Shown here: one piece after another, positions 1 through 8,055 of the stretch
How the letters are laid out: each line of letters begins with the position of its first letter
Position numbering within the stretch: the stretch's first letter is position 1
From: Candidatus Methylumidiphilus alinenensis
Lineage (GTDB): Bacteria > Pseudomonadota > Gammaproteobacteria > Methylococcales > Methylococcaceae
Length of the DNA: 44,820 nucleotides
Reading direction: 5' to 3'
Assembly: GCA_003242955.1 (NCBI GenBank)
Contig: QJPH01000228.1
Location: 1-44,820, forward strand
Position numbers and translations under genes: made by a program
Notes under the pieces: model-generated
What the model was told of the DNA's origin: nothing
Seen by the model: only the letters and a program-made list of their open reading frames with translations
Databases searched by the model: none

Positions 1-2
1 CC

Positions 3-623
3 CCTGGCCTTTACAAATGGAGTACTAATGTTTTAATAAATTCCACTGTGACGCTGGCAGGCCCAGCCGATAAAGTCTGGATATTCCAGATATCAGGTGA
101 TTTAACCATGGGTTCAGGGGCACAAGTTGTCCTAAGCGGTGGCGCACTAGCCGGGAATGTATTCTGGCAAGTTGCCGGTGGTGCTATAATTGGCACAACC
201 GCACACGTCGAGGGTACCGTTCTCTCCGCAACAGCAGTCACTCTTAAATCAGGTGCGTCAGTGAACGGCAGACTATTGGCACAGACTAACGTTACCTTAA
301 TTAATAACACTCTGGTGAATGTATTTTCCCTAACCGTCAGCAATGCCAACGTCACGTATGGAACCGTGTCCAGTAATGTGGGAGGGATTGTGTGCAGCGC
401 GACATGCAGTGCGAGTTTCGCCACTGGGTCGGCAGTCACACTGACCGCCATCCCCGTTAACGGATACCAGTTCACCGGCTGGGGCGGGGCTTGCAGCGGT
501 TACGGGAATTCATGCACCGTCACAATGAATGCCGCCCAAACCGTCACCGCCAACTTTGCCAAATTTAAGGTACAGCCGGTTTGGAAGCGGGTGATAAAAT
601 CAATCATCCAAGGGGGTAGGTAA
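3..623 (+). CDS. Ice-binding-like (DUF3494) protein with InlB-type repeat, 5' truncated
   Basis: The reading frame is open from base 3, so the N-terminus lies outside the window. The first ~110 visible residues (GLYKWSTNV, then DKVWIFQISGDL and GGALAGNVFWQV) match the C-terminal half of the DUF3494 ice-binding domain, a beta-solenoid found in secreted antifreeze and adhesin proteins. After it comes one divergent InlB B-repeat-like unit with two cysteine pairs (IVCSATC, GACSGYGNSC) and the usual end QTVTANFA. The protein ends in a short basic tail without a sorting signal. By family it should be secreted or surface-exposed. Ice binding itself is inference, because many DUF3494 proteins may act only as adhesins. 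Confidence 0.85.
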   Translation, partial: PGLYKWSTNVLINSTVTLAGPADKVWIFQISGDLTMGSGAQVVLSGGALAGNVFWQVAGGAIIGTTAHVEGTVLSATAVTLKSGASVNGRLLAQTNVTLINNTLVNVFSLTVSNANVTYGTVSSNVGGIVCSATCSASFATGSAVTLTAIPVNGYQFTGWGGACSGYGNSCTVTMNAAQTVTANFAKFKVQPVWKRVIKSIIQGGR

Positions 624-741
624 GCTGAAAAATAAAAATGGGAAGCATAAATATTGTTGCAACAATCCCTTGAACCTTTATTATTTACTTGCAGCGGGAA
701 GTTGTTCCCGCGCTATCATTCAAGCCACAGGAGTCATTAAA

Positions 742-1140
742 ATGAACATACGCAAATCTATTTTGCCTGCACTGGTGATGTTTGCCGTCTTGGCCCTGCC
801 CACACCGGCCTTTGCCGTGCAGGGTTCGATGATGACCTACGTCAATGCCGTCTTGTTGAGTTCGACACCGCAGCCCTCGCCCGCAACCGGATTGATGTGG
901 GGTGGTTGCATGGCCTATTTGGCCAATCCGATCACTTCCTTTAGCAACTCGCCTAACTGCCCCGACCAGTGGGTGTCCTTCAGTTGCGATGGAACCTACG
1001 CCACCCAGAGCATCGCCCAAATGATGGTCGACCAAGCCCAATTGGCGTTTGCCACGCAGCAGAAAGTTTTTGTCGTGGTGGACGACACAAAACTGGAAAA
1101 TGGCTACTGCACTGCCACGCGGATAGACGTATGGCATTGA
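742..1140 (+). CDS. Small exported protein of unknown function
   Basis: The ATG at 742 is preferred over an upstream in-frame start because an AGGAG sits just before it at 730-734 and it begins a clear signal peptide: MNIRK, a hydrophobic stretch, then a PTPAFA-type cleavage site near residue 24. The mature part of about 108 residues carries four cysteines (WGGCMAY, SPNCPDQ, FSCDGT, GYCTAT), which fits a periplasmic disulfide-bonded protein. I recognise no family. The gene stands alone and is followed by an inverted repeat. Confidence 0.7.
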   Translation: MNIRKSILPALVMFAVLALPTPAFAVQGSMMTYVNAVLLSSTPQPSPATGLMWGGCMAYLANPITSFSNSPNCPDQWVSFSCDGTYATQSIAQMMVDQAQLAFATQQKVFVVVDDTKLENGYCTATRIDVWH

Positions 1141-1167
1141 CAGCAACGCTGACCCTCTGGCAAATTT

Positions 1168-1200
1168 AGACCGGCCCGGTTTTTAAAACTTAGCCGGTCT
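1168..1200. terminator. Inverted repeat, possible terminator
   Basis: AGACCGGC at 1168 pairs with GCCGGTCT at 1193, with a T- and A-rich loop. It lies 28 bases after the stop of the small exported protein. There is no strong T-run, so termination is only probable. Confidence 0.4.
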
Positions 1201-1231
1201 CATTTACTTTTCGACTTTGCCCGGATTAGCT

Positions 1232-1630
1232 ATGAAAATAAACCATGTAGTTGTTGGTCTATTGATTGTTTTTGCTTTTTTTGCAGGCCGTTGGTTCTCT
1301 CCCAACGCATCTATTCCGCCAACCGCCCCCGCCATTGCGGGTGCGGGGATGCAAACCCAACCCCCGCCCGCAGTAAAAGAACGATTAACCCAACTCCAAT
1401 CGGCCCAAAAAAACCCGTCGCTGCCACCGTCAGGCAAACCTTCAGTGGTTTACCCTAGTTTGCCCCAACCCCCCATGACGCGGGGCAAACCTGAGGTAGT
1501 CCGCAACGTCGGGCCTTTGATTGATCCCGACCCCGGCAAGTCAACCACAACGTACATGGGTCCAGACCGGCCAGTGCAAAACGTCGGGGCGTTTATCGAA
1601 CCAGGCGGACCACACGATTCTAATCGTTAG
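1232..1630 (+). CDS. Small membrane-anchored, proline-rich protein
   Basis: The ATG at 1232 starts an N-terminal hydrophobic helix (residues 4-22, HVVVGLLIVFAFFAGRWF) that should anchor the protein in the inner membrane. The rest, about 110 residues, is low-complexity and rich in Pro, Gly and Gln. It contains two similar phrases, NVGPLIDPDPG and NVGAFIEPGGP, about 33 residues apart, which suggests a degenerate internal repeat. I recognise no domain. It may be a short cell-envelope spacer protein. A ribosome binding site is weak or absent. Confidence 0.55.
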   Translation: MKINHVVVGLLIVFAFFAGRWFSPNASIPPTAPAIAGAGMQTQPPPAVKERLTQLQSAQKNPSLPPSGKPSVVYPSLPQPPMTRGKPEVVRNVGPLIDPDPGKSTTTYMGPDRPVQNVGAFIEPGGPHDSNR

Positions 1631-1641
1631 CCATCGTCGCG

Positions 1642-1671
1642 CCCCCTACCCCCCTTTTGCAAAGGGGGGGA
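1642..1671. repeat. Short palindromic repeat, family B
   Basis: Near-perfect palindrome CCCCCTTTTGCAAAGGGGG. Related copies lie at 2270, 25681 and 31818. All are intergenic. Confidence 0.8.
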
Positions 1672-1690
1672 ACTGACGGTGCCTGCCAAT

Positions 1691-1972
1691 CTAGCGGGAA
1701 TCGGAATGCCCCAGAGGCTTGTCCGGGGCGATTTGATCGCGTACCCGCTGTTTTAACTCCTTGGCTTCGGGGAACCGCCCCTCTTGTTTGCGCGACCATA
1801 GCACTTGGCCCCCGCAACGCACCTCGAAAATCCCACCCGTGCCGGGAATCAACGCGACCTCGCCAATTTCCGTCTCGAACGTCGTCAATAATTCTTGGGC
1901 CAGCCAAGCTGCCCGCAACAGCCAGCGGCATTGGGTGCAAAATTCAATTTCGACACGGGGCTTGCCGCTCAT
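1691..1972 (-). CDS. SelW/Rdx family thioredoxin-like protein (Cys form)
   Basis: This 93-residue protein begins VEIEFCTQCRWLLRAAW, the beta-strand plus CxxC and following helix that define the SelT/SelW/SelH (Rdx) family. In selenoproteins the second position is selenocysteine; here both are Cys (C12 and C15). The rest follows the family pattern, with a glycine-rich turn (PGTGGIFEV) and LWSRKQEGRFPEAKELKQRVRD near the end in two parts. The start is supported by GAGGAA about 8 bases upstream on the minus strand. The family is thought to act in thiol redox reactions; the substrate is unknown. It stands alone between repeats. Confidence 0.85.
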   Translation of the reverse strand: MSGKPRVEIEFCTQCRWLLRAAWLAQELLTTFETEIGEVALIPGTGGIFEVRCGGQVLWSRKQEGRFPEAKELKQRVRDQIAPDKPLGHSDSR

Positions 1973-2006
1973 CAGGGTTTCCTCTTGCTAGTTGAGCAGG
2001 TTGTGC

Positions 2007-2182
2007 AACAGCAATTCTCATTTTGGCAAATATTAATAAGGGCGGGTTTGGAACCCGCCCCTACGCAAGAAATTTATTTTTTCATATTATCAATGAATTA
2101 TAAACGGGATACGGGACAACGATTCGTAGGGGCGGGTTCCAAACCCGCCCGGTTCTGTTCAAAATGAGAATTGCTGGTTGTG
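2007..2182. repeat. Composite palindromic element, family A
   Basis: The outer arms are inverted copies of AAAATGAGAATTGCTG (2011-2026 reversed, 2160-2175 forward). Inside lie two hairpins of the GGGCGGGTTTGGAACCCGCCC type (about 2040-2063 and 2128-2150) in opposite orientation, so the whole is one large inverted structure. No coding function is seen. Related hairpins occur near 6106 and as a tandem array at 42081-42230. Confidence 0.75.
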
Positions 2183-2249
2183 CAACGGGATTCCAACAAA
2201 TTAACAGTGTAACAGGAATGTTTTTGGGCATGTGCTATCCATGCAGCAA

Positions 2250-2297
2250 TTCTCATTTTGGCAAAAAATCCCCCTACCCCCCTTTTGCAAAGGGGGG
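2250..2297. repeat. Family B palindrome next to the AATTCTCATTTTGG arm
   Basis: GCAGCAATTCTCATTTTGG, the same arm as in the family A element, runs directly into the CCCCCTTTTGCAAAGGGGG palindrome. It lies 65 bases before kdsD, so kdsD expression must start in or after this repeat cluster. Confidence 0.7.
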
Positions 2298-2361
2298 TAA
2301 AAAACGCAGGGATAGCGGCTAATATTTGAAATTCGTGGCATAATGGTTGCCATAAATCACT

Positions 2362-3366
2362 ATGCGCTTGCTTCCCCCACGTATGACTTCGAACATAAAT
2401 GATAGCGAATTGCTTCGAATCGGCCTGAACGTTGTTCGGATCGAAGCCGAAGCAGTTGCTGCCCTGGCCGGACGCATTGATGCAAGTTTTGTGGCGGCCT
2501 GTCGATTGATGCATGATTGCCCCGGTAGAATCGTGGTCACTGGCATGGGGAAATCAGGCCATATCGGTGGCAAAATCGCCGCCACTCTGGCCAGTACAGG
2601 CACACCGGCTTTTTTTGTCCATCCCGGTGAGGCCAGCCACGGGGATTTGGGGATGATAACCGCAAAAGATGTAGTCATCGCCTTGTCCAATTCGGGCGAA
2701 AACGCAGAAATATTGACGATTTTGCCCGTCATCAAGCGCATGGGCGCGGCTTTGGTCGGCATGACAGGAAACCCTGCCTCCACGCTGGCACGTCAGGCTG
2801 ATGTCCACATCCACATCGGTGTGCGCGAGGAGGCCTGCACATTAGGCTTGGCCCCCACGTCGAGTACCACAGCGGCATTGGTCATGGGCGATGCTTTGGC
2901 CGTGGCCTTGCTGGAAGCCCGCGGCTTTACTCGCGAGGATTTCGCCCTGTCACATCCCGGCGGCAGACTGGGGCGGCGGCTGTTGTTGCGCGTGTCTGAC
3001 ATCATGCATGCGGGTGCAGATATCCCGTCCGTGGCTGAAACCGCATGGGTCCGCGACGCGGTATTGGAAATGACCGCCAAGAAACTGGGCATGACTGCCG
3101 TTGTCAACGAAGAAAACCAAGTCAGGGGCATATTCACCGACGGCGACCTGCGTCGCTTGTTCGAGCGAGAGGGTGATTTTAATTCCACGCCCATCGTGCG
3201 GCTCATGACAACAGGTTGCCAACGCATCAAACCTGACCGCTTGGCCGCAGAGGCTTTGCGTATGATGGAAGAAAAGCGCATCAATGCATTATTGGTGGTC
3301 GATCAAGAAAACCAACTCATCGGGGCGCTGAACATGCATGACTTATTGCGCGCCGGTGTGGTCTGA
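2362..3366 (+). CDS. kdsD: D-arabinose-5-phosphate isomerase
   Basis: Converts D-ribulose 5-phosphate to D-arabinose 5-phosphate, the first step of Kdo synthesis for lipopolysaccharide, in the cytoplasm. The N-terminal SIS domain shows VVTGMGKSGHIGGKIAATL and HPGEASHGDLGM, followed by a linker (FALSHPGGRLGRRLL) and two CBS domains from about residue 216 to the end. The 334-residue length is normal for KdsD/KpsF. The ATG at 2383 is an alternative start; neither has a good ribosome binding site. First gene of the kdsD-kdsC-lptC-lptA block. Confidence 0.96.
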   Translation: MRLLPPRMTSNINDSELLRIGLNVVRIEAEAVAALAGRIDASFVAACRLMHDCPGRIVVTGMGKSGHIGGKIAATLASTGTPAFFVHPGEASHGDLGMITAKDVVIALSNSGENAEILTILPVIKRMGAALVGMTGNPASTLARQADVHIHIGVREEACTLGLAPTSSTTAALVMGDALAVALLEARGFTREDFALSHPGGRLGRRLLLRVSDIMHAGADIPSVAETAWVRDAVLEMTAKKLGMTAVVNEENQVRGIFTDGDLRRLFEREGDFNSTPIVRLMTTGCQRIKPDRLAAEALRMMEEKRINALLVVDQENQLIGALNMHDLLRAGVV

Positions 3367-3385
3367 ATTCTAAGAGGTGACAAAA

Positions 3386-3910
3386 ATGACGCTGGGCATA
3401 CAGGAAAAGGCAGCAAAAATAAAACTTTTGATTTTTGATGTGGACGGGGTGTTGACCGATGGCAAATTGCTATTCGACGAACACAGCAACGAGTACAAGC
3501 GCTTTCATTCACGGGATGGCCTGGGCATTACCCTGTTGCGGGAAACTGGGGTTGAGGTGGCGGTGATTTCGGGTCGGGCATCCAAATCCGTCGCCCAACG
3601 CATGGCTAGCTTAGGCATTGAGAGAGTGTTCCAAGGGCAGCGGCACAAACTCGCCGCCTATGAGGGCTTGCGCATGGATTTAAACCTTGAACCCGAGCAG
3701 GTTGCCTATGTCGGGGATGACTTGCTTGATTTGCCCGTCATGCGAAGGGTCGGCCTGTCGATAGCGGTAGCCGATGCCCATCATTCCATCCTGCCCTATG
3801 CGCATTGGGTCACCGGAAAGCCGGGAGGTGAGGGGGCTGCGCGCGAGGTATGCGATCTCATTATGGATGCCCAAGGCAATTTAAACCGAATAATCGAAAG
3901 CCATTTTTAA
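3386..3910 (+). CDS. kdsC: 3-deoxy-D-manno-octulosonate-8-phosphate phosphatase
   Basis: HAD-superfamily phosphatase that removes phosphate from Kdo 8-phosphate. Motif I is FDVDGVLTDG near residue 17, motif II is VISGR, and motif IV is YVGDDLLDLPVM. The family's C-terminal GKPGGEGAAREVCDLI is also present. The length, about 174 residues, is typical of the capless KdsC tetramer. The ATG at 3386 is chosen over a GTG at 3377 because AGAGGTGA sits at the right distance. It begins 19 bases after kdsD and ends 6 bases before lptC, so one transcript is likely. Confidence 0.97.
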   Translation: MTLGIQEKAAKIKLLIFDVDGVLTDGKLLFDEHSNEYKRFHSRDGLGITLLRETGVEVAVISGRASKSVAQRMASLGIERVFQGQRHKLAAYEGLRMDLNLEPEQVAYVGDDLLDLPVMRRVGLSIAVADAHHSILPYAHWVTGKPGGEGAAREVCDLIMDAQGNLNRIIESHF

Positions 3911-3916
3911 CTATCG

Positions 3917-4483
3917 ATGCTCGATCCCAAAACGATTGCAAATAAATTGATCTGGGTAGTGCTGGCCGGCGGAGCTTGGTGGGTGGCCGAAAATATCACC
4001 CCTAAAGATATCATTGAGCCTCAAGCCAACCAAGACCAAGTTGATTACTATTCAAAAAACATCACCAGAACTGTGTTGACTGAAGAAGGAATCCCAAAGG
4101 AAAAGCTGTTTGCGCCGCTAATGACGCATTACAAGAACGATGACCGGACCGAACTGGACAAACCGATAGAGACCCTTTATAAAAAACAGGGAGAGCCTTG
4201 GATTATCCATGCCTCATCAGGAACCTTGCTTTCCAAAGGGGAAACCGTCTTGCTACACGGCGATGTATTGATCACACGAAAAAACGACAAAGGAGAGGAA
4301 ATGCGGATCATAACCACCAATGTCAAGTATATTCCCAACCAAGATTATGCCGAAACAGCCGATCATGTTCTTATGCTGGGTCCAAACGACGCAAGCAGCG
4401 GGAATGGTGCGCAAGTCAATTTTGAACCCGCCCTTAAGATTAACCTGCTCTCGGATGTGCGGAGAAAGCATGAAGTCCGTTAA
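3917..4483 (+). CDS. lptC: LPS export protein LptC
   Basis: Bitopic inner-membrane protein that passes lipopolysaccharide from LptB2FG to LptA. It has one N-terminal membrane helix (LIWVVLAGGAWWVAE) and then a periplasmic beta-jellyroll (OstA-like) domain with the pattern YYSKNITRTVLTEEG and KGETVLLHGDVLITR. The 188-residue length and the place between kdsC and lptA fit. It overlaps lptA by 14 bases, which suggests translational coupling. Confidence 0.93.
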   Translation: MLDPKTIANKLIWVVLAGGAWWVAENITPKDIIEPQANQDQVDYYSKNITRTVLTEEGIPKEKLFAPLMTHYKNDDRTELDKPIETLYKKQGEPWIIHASSGTLLSKGETVLLHGDVLITRKNDKGEEMRIITTNVKYIPNQDYAETADHVLMLGPNDASSGNGAQVNFEPALKINLLSDVRRKHEVR

Positions 4484-4997
4484 CCGACTATTTTTGCTGG
4501 CAATGTTGGTTTTCATCAACGTGCCGGTGCTGGCATTGGATACTGATTCCAAGCAACCGATGTACATCGAGTCAGACAGCGCGACTTACGATGAAGGCAA
4601 AGGGATGACCGAATACCGGGGCAATGTGAAATACAGCCAAGGCAGCATTGAATCGCAGTCTGACAAGATGATCGTGTACCAAAAAGACGGCAAGACGGAA
4701 AGGGTCGAATCTTTCGGCAAGCCGACCCGAATAAAACAGACCCCCGAGCCAGGCAAACCGGATTGGCATGGAATAGGCTTGCGGTCCGAGTATTTTCCCG
4801 ACACCGGTGTATTGATCCTGCATGAAAAAGCCTTGGCTTGGCAAGGCGACAATCCGGAGACCGGCAACCGGGTCAGTAGCGAGCGCATCCAATATGACAG
4901 TAAAAATTCGGTGATGAAGGCGGGAACTATGTCCGGGCATGACCGGGTAAAGGTAATCTTGCCTCCAGAAAAAGAAAAAGCAGAAGGCTCCCAGTAA
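4470..4997 (+). CDS. lptA: LPS transport periplasmic protein LptA
   Basis: Periplasmic bridge protein that carries lipopolysaccharide from LptC to the outer-membrane LptD. It starts at ATG 4470 inside the end of lptC, with GGAGAAAG directly before it. A signal peptide (MKSVNRLFLLAMLVFINVPVLA) precedes an OstA-like repeat domain: QPMYIESDSATYDEGKG and YRGNVKYSQGS. The 175-residue length is normal. The last two codons plus the stop (TCCCAGTAA) are duplicated on the far side of the mobile element that follows, so the element inserted exactly at the stop without changing the protein. Confidence 0.95.
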   Translation: MKSVNRLFLLAMLVFINVPVLALDTDSKQPMYIESDSATYDEGKGMTEYRGNVKYSQGSIESQSDKMIVYQKDGKTERVESFGKPTRIKQTPEPGKPDWHGIGLRSEYFPDTGVLILHEKALAWQGDNPETGNRVSSERIQYDSKNSVMKAGTMSGHDRVKVILPPEKEKAEGSQ

Positions 4998-5129
4998 GGG
5001 TGCGATTAAAAGTGATGCACACAAACTCGGCAATACATGAAATTACGCCGGGAGTGCAAGGCTTGCCTTGCCTGCACAACCCCATCGCAAGGCAAGCCTT
5101 GCACTCCCGCATCACTTTTAATCGCGCCC
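4998..5129. mobile_element. MITE-like element, family D, copy 1, with 9-bp target duplication
   Basis: A 132-bp non-coding element with ~20-bp terminal inverted repeats (left GGGTGCGATTAAAAGTGATG; right the inverse, one mismatch). Between the ends lie inverted GCAAGGCTTGCC-type arms. TCCCAGTAA occurs directly before (4989-4997) and directly after (5130-5138), the mark of transposition with a 9-bp target duplication. Copy 2 is at 21788-21918. Confidence 0.9.
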
Positions 5130-5173
5130 TCCCAGTAACCGTTACTTGATTAGGAAAGATGATTCAGTTAATC

Positions 5174-5273
5174 CGTCATTCCGGCATGGACCGCCGGAAT
5201 CCAGATTGCAGGGATGCCTACAATCTATGCCATCCATGGAGCCTAGGTTCCGGCGATCCCTGCCGGAACGACG
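5174..5273. repeat. Palindromic repeat, family C, copy 1
   Basis: A 100-bp imperfect palindrome with ends CGTCATTCCGG and CCGGAACGACG. Related copies are at 25180-25279 and 36255-36345. With the family D element it fills the 319-base gap between lptA and lptB. Confidence 0.85.
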
Positions 5274-5316
5274 CGTTATGGGCTAAGCTGGAACTACTTG
5301 CTAATTAGGACGCGTC

Positions 5317-6042
5317 ATGACCTTATTGACCACTGAAGGCTTGAAGAAAACCTATAACAAACGACGTGTCGTCAACAACGTGTCTTTGACGATGAACAGC
5401 GGGGAAATCGTCGGTTTGCTTGGTCCCAACGGTGCGGGCAAGACCACAAGCTTCTATATGATTGTGGGGCTAATCAGGCCGGACGAAGGCGATATTTTTC
5501 TCGACGAGCGTCGAATTACCCATATGCCCATGCATGCGCGAGCGCGTCTGGGGGTGGGTTACTTGCCCCAAGAACCTTCGATTTTTCGCAAGCTAAGTGT
5601 TTCCGACAATCTACGCGCCGTATTGCAGTTACGAAGGGATATTTCCGGCGGTCAGATTGAACTGCGCATTGAAGAATTGTTGGAAGAGTTCAGCATCTCG
5701 CACCTTCGCAACCAACCGGCCATAGGTTTATCAGGCGGTGAACGGCGAAGGGTGGAAATCGCCCGTGCGTTGGCTTGCGAACCCCGGTTTATGCTACTAG
5801 ACGAACCCTTTGCGGGTGTCGATCCGCTTTCCATCATTGATATTCAGAAGATTATCGATCATTTGCGCAACCGCGGCATTGGAATCCTTATTACCGAGCA
5901 TAACGTCAGAGAAACCCTCGGGATATGCGACCGTGCCTACATTCTCAATGAAGGCAAAGTCATTGCCGAAGGCGATTCGGAAGAAATTGTCGCCAACAAA
6001 GAAGTTCGCAAAGTCTATTTGGGGGAAAATTTCTCACTTTGA
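5317..6042 (+). CDS. lptB: LPS export ABC transporter ATPase LptB
   Basis: Cytoplasmic ATPase of the LptB2FG extractor that powers lipopolysaccharide transport to the outer membrane. Seen: Walker [10 protein letters not shown] (residue ~36), Q-loop YLPQEPSIF, signature [15 protein letters not shown], Walker [14 protein letters not shown], and switch histidine [10 protein letters not shown]. The 241-residue length and sequence are typical of LptB. It is normally adjacent to lptA; here two repeats separate them, so it may have its own promoter or rely on readthrough. Confidence 0.97.
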   Translation: MTLLTTEGLKKTYNKRRVVNNVSLTMNSGEIVGLLGPNGAGKTTSFYMIVGLIRPDEGDIFLDERRITHMPMHARARLGVGYLPQEPSIFRKLSVSDNLRAVLQLRRDISGGQIELRIEELLEEFSISHLRNQPAIGLSGGERRRVEIARALACEPRFMLLDEPFAGVDPLSIIDIQKIIDHLRNRGIGILITEHNVRETLGICDRAYILNEGKVIAEGDSEEIVANKEVRKVYLGENFSL

Positions 6043-6048
6043 ATCATA

Positions 6049-6160
6049 GGGTGGAATTAAAAGTGATGAACCGGGCTGGGCTGTATTTGAAATTAAATTG
6101 CCTGCGTAGGGGCGGGTTCCAAACCCGCCCTTACAATCTTTACCCAAACGAGAACCGCTG
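6049..6160. repeat. Half copy of family D joined to a family A hairpin
   Basis: GGGTGGAATTAAAAGTGATG at 6049 matches the left end of the family D element. The similarity stops near 6095, and a GTAGGGGCGGGTTCCAAACC hairpin (6106-6131) follows. The right end of D is missing, so this is a remnant. It begins 7 bases after the lptB stop. The 6161-6245 stretch before rpoN shows no further clear feature. Confidence 0.6.
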
Positions 6161-6245
6161 GATATTTCCATTTGAGCCAGCAATCAAGTAGAATATGGTG
6201 CAAAAGTTGGACCATCTAGTTAGTTAATTTCTGGCTTACGGGCTC

Positions 6246-7706
6246 ATGAAACAATCCCTTCAATTGCGGTTAGGTCAACAACTGACCATGACACCCCAGT
6301 TGCAACAGGCCATCAAACTGTTGCAAATGTCTACGCTTGATCTTCAGCAGGAAATCCAACAAACCTTGGATTCCAATATGATGTTGGAGGTTTCCGAAGA
6401 AGAAAATCTCCAGCAAGATGGGACTGAGCCTATCGAACCTTCCAACGTAAGGGAAAGCGAGTTTTCTGAAATCCCGAACCTCGACGAGAAGTCTGATATC
6501 CCGTCAGAATTGCCCGGTGACACTTCTTGGGAGGACATTTTCGATAGCATCCAGCCCTACACAGCCTCTTCGCACGATGACGAAGGGGATGATTACATGT
6601 TTCAGCGGGCACCATCACAAACGCTTCACGATCACTTGCAATGGCAGTTGGAAATGTCGATCTTCAGCGAGCGGGACTACGCCACGGGCACCGCCATCGT
6701 TGACTCGGTAAACGACGACGGCTACTTGACCACGACAATAGAAGAAATCCATCAAAGCCTATTGGAGCAAATTGAAGACTTGGACATAGACGAGGTTAGG
6801 GCAGTCTTGCACCGGGTACAAAACTTTGACCCGCCGGGTATGGCCGCCCTTGATCTTGCCGATTGCCTAGGTTTGCAACTCCGGCAAATGCCCGAGGACA
6901 CTCCCGGTAGGGGGAAAGCCCTTGAATTGGTGCATGGTCATCTGGACTTTCTGGCAAAACAAGATCTTACCAAGTTGAAACGTGCGTTGGAATTGGAGGA
7001 TGAAGAGCTCAACCAAGTCATTCAACTCGTCCGTAGTCTCGAACCTAAACCTGGGCGGCTAATAGAATCCCAAGATTACCAGTACATCATCCCGGATGTG
7101 CTAGTAACCCGGTCGGGCAAAAAATGGGTGGTAGTGCTGAATCCCGAAATTGCACCTAAATTGCGGGTTAACCCTTACTACTCAAATATGATCAAACGCG
7201 CAGACAACAGCGCTGACAACACCACGATGAAAAACCATCTTCAGGAGGCTCGCTGGTTCATCAAAAGCCTGCAAAGCCGCAATGAGACATTGCTTAAAGT
7301 AGCCAGGTCTATCGTCGATCACCAAACTGAATTCCTCGAACTTGGCGAAAAAGCGATGAAGCCTTTAGTTTTAAGGGATGTTGCCGAAGAAGTCGGAATG
7401 CATGAGTCCACTATTTCCCGCGTCACCACGCAGAAATACATGCACACCCCCAATGGCATATTTGAATTCAAATATTTTTTCTCCAGCCATGTCTCCACCG
7501 ATTCGGGTGGTGAATGTTCCGCGACCGCGATAAAGGCACTGTTGAAAGAAATCATCGAACAAGAGGATGCATCCAAGCCATTGAGCGACCATGCGCTATC
7601 TGCCATGCTCAAAGCCAAAGGAATTAACGTAGCGCGTAGAACCGTGGCCAAATACCGGGAGGCACTGTCGATTGCGTCATCCAACGAAAGGAAAAGGAAC
7701 TTCTAA
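6246..7706 (+). CDS. rpoN: RNA polymerase sigma-54 factor
   Basis: Alternative sigma factor that recognises -24/-12 promoters and needs an AAA+ activator to open them. Residues 1-50 are the glutamine- and leucine-rich activator-binding region (LRLGQQLTMTPQLQQAIKLL), followed by an acidic linker, the core-binding domain, an HTH (LRDVAEEVGMHESTISRVT), and the RpoN box ARRTVAKYRE at residues 463-472. The 486-residue length is normal. It lies downstream of lptB and upstream of hpf, the usual gammaproteobacterial order. Confidence 0.97.
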   Translation: MKQSLQLRLGQQLTMTPQLQQAIKLLQMSTLDLQQEIQQTLDSNMMLEVSEEENLQQDGTEPIEPSNVRESEFSEIPNLDEKSDIPSELPGDTSWEDIFDSIQPYTASSHDDEGDDYMFQRAPSQTLHDHLQWQLEMSIFSERDYATGTAIVDSVNDDGYLTTTIEEIHQSLLEQIEDLDIDEVRAVLHRVQNFDPPGMAALDLADCLGLQLRQMPEDTPGRGKALELVHGHLDFLAKQDLTKLKRALELEDEELNQVIQLVRSLEPKPGRLIESQDYQYIIPDVLVTRSGKKWVVVLNPEIAPKLRVNPYYSNMIKRADNSADNTTMKNHLQEARWFIKSLQSRNETLLKVARSIVDHQTEFLELGEKAMKPLVLRDVAEEVGMHESTISRVTTQKYMHTPNGIFEFKYFFSSHVSTDSGGECSATAIKALLKEIIEQEDASKPLSDHALSAMLKAKGINVARRTVAKYREALSIASSNERKRNF

Positions 7707-7750
7707 CAACTCACCCCCGGTCCATCAACCTAACCCTTAAAGAGGATGCC

Positions 7751-8038
7751 ATGCAAATCAAGATCACTGGCCACCATGTCGAAGTGACCGATGCTTTGAG
7801 AAATTTTGTCAACGAAAAATTCCAGCGTTTAGAAAGGCATTTTGAACATGTCATCGACACGCATGTGATTCTGTCTGTCGAAAAACTAGTGCAAAAAGCC
7901 GAGGCAACGGTCCATGTCAATGGTGCCAATCTATTTGCCGAACAAGAGCATTCCGACCTGTATGCAGCCATTGATGGCTTGATCGACAAATTGGACCGTC
8001 AAACTATCAAGTACAAGGAAAAACAAAACGGTCGCTGA
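7751..8038 (+). CDS. hpf: Ribosome hibernation promoting factor (short form)
   Basis: Binds the 30S subunit and promotes inactive 100S ribosome dimers in stationary phase. The 95 residues carry the family pattern MQIKITGHHVEVTDALRNF, with KLVQKAEATVHVNGANLFA and DLYAAIDGLIDKLDRQ later. It lacks the C-terminal dimerisation domain of long HPF. AGAGGA lies just before the ATG. It sits 44 bases after rpoN, as in Escherichia coli. Confidence 0.96.
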   Translation: MQIKITGHHVEVTDALRNFVNEKFQRLERHFEHVIDTHVILSVEKLVQKAEATVHVNGANLFAEQEHSDLYAAIDGLIDKLDRQTIKYKEKQNGR

Positions 8039-8055
8039 AAATTTTGCTTGGGACT

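Noticed and set aside
685-1146. Long minus-strand frame opposite the exported protein
   Set aside because: Low-complexity His- and Gly-rich translation with no domain; the plus strand has a ribosome binding site and signal peptide.
1620-2167. Plus- and minus-strand frames across the SelW-like gene and repeats
   Set aside because: They run through palindromes and contain repeat-derived phrases; only the CxxC protein has family support.
5130-5316. Possible small RNA between lptA and lptB
   Set aside because: The strong predicted hairpin is explained by the family C repeat, which also occurs at unrelated sites.
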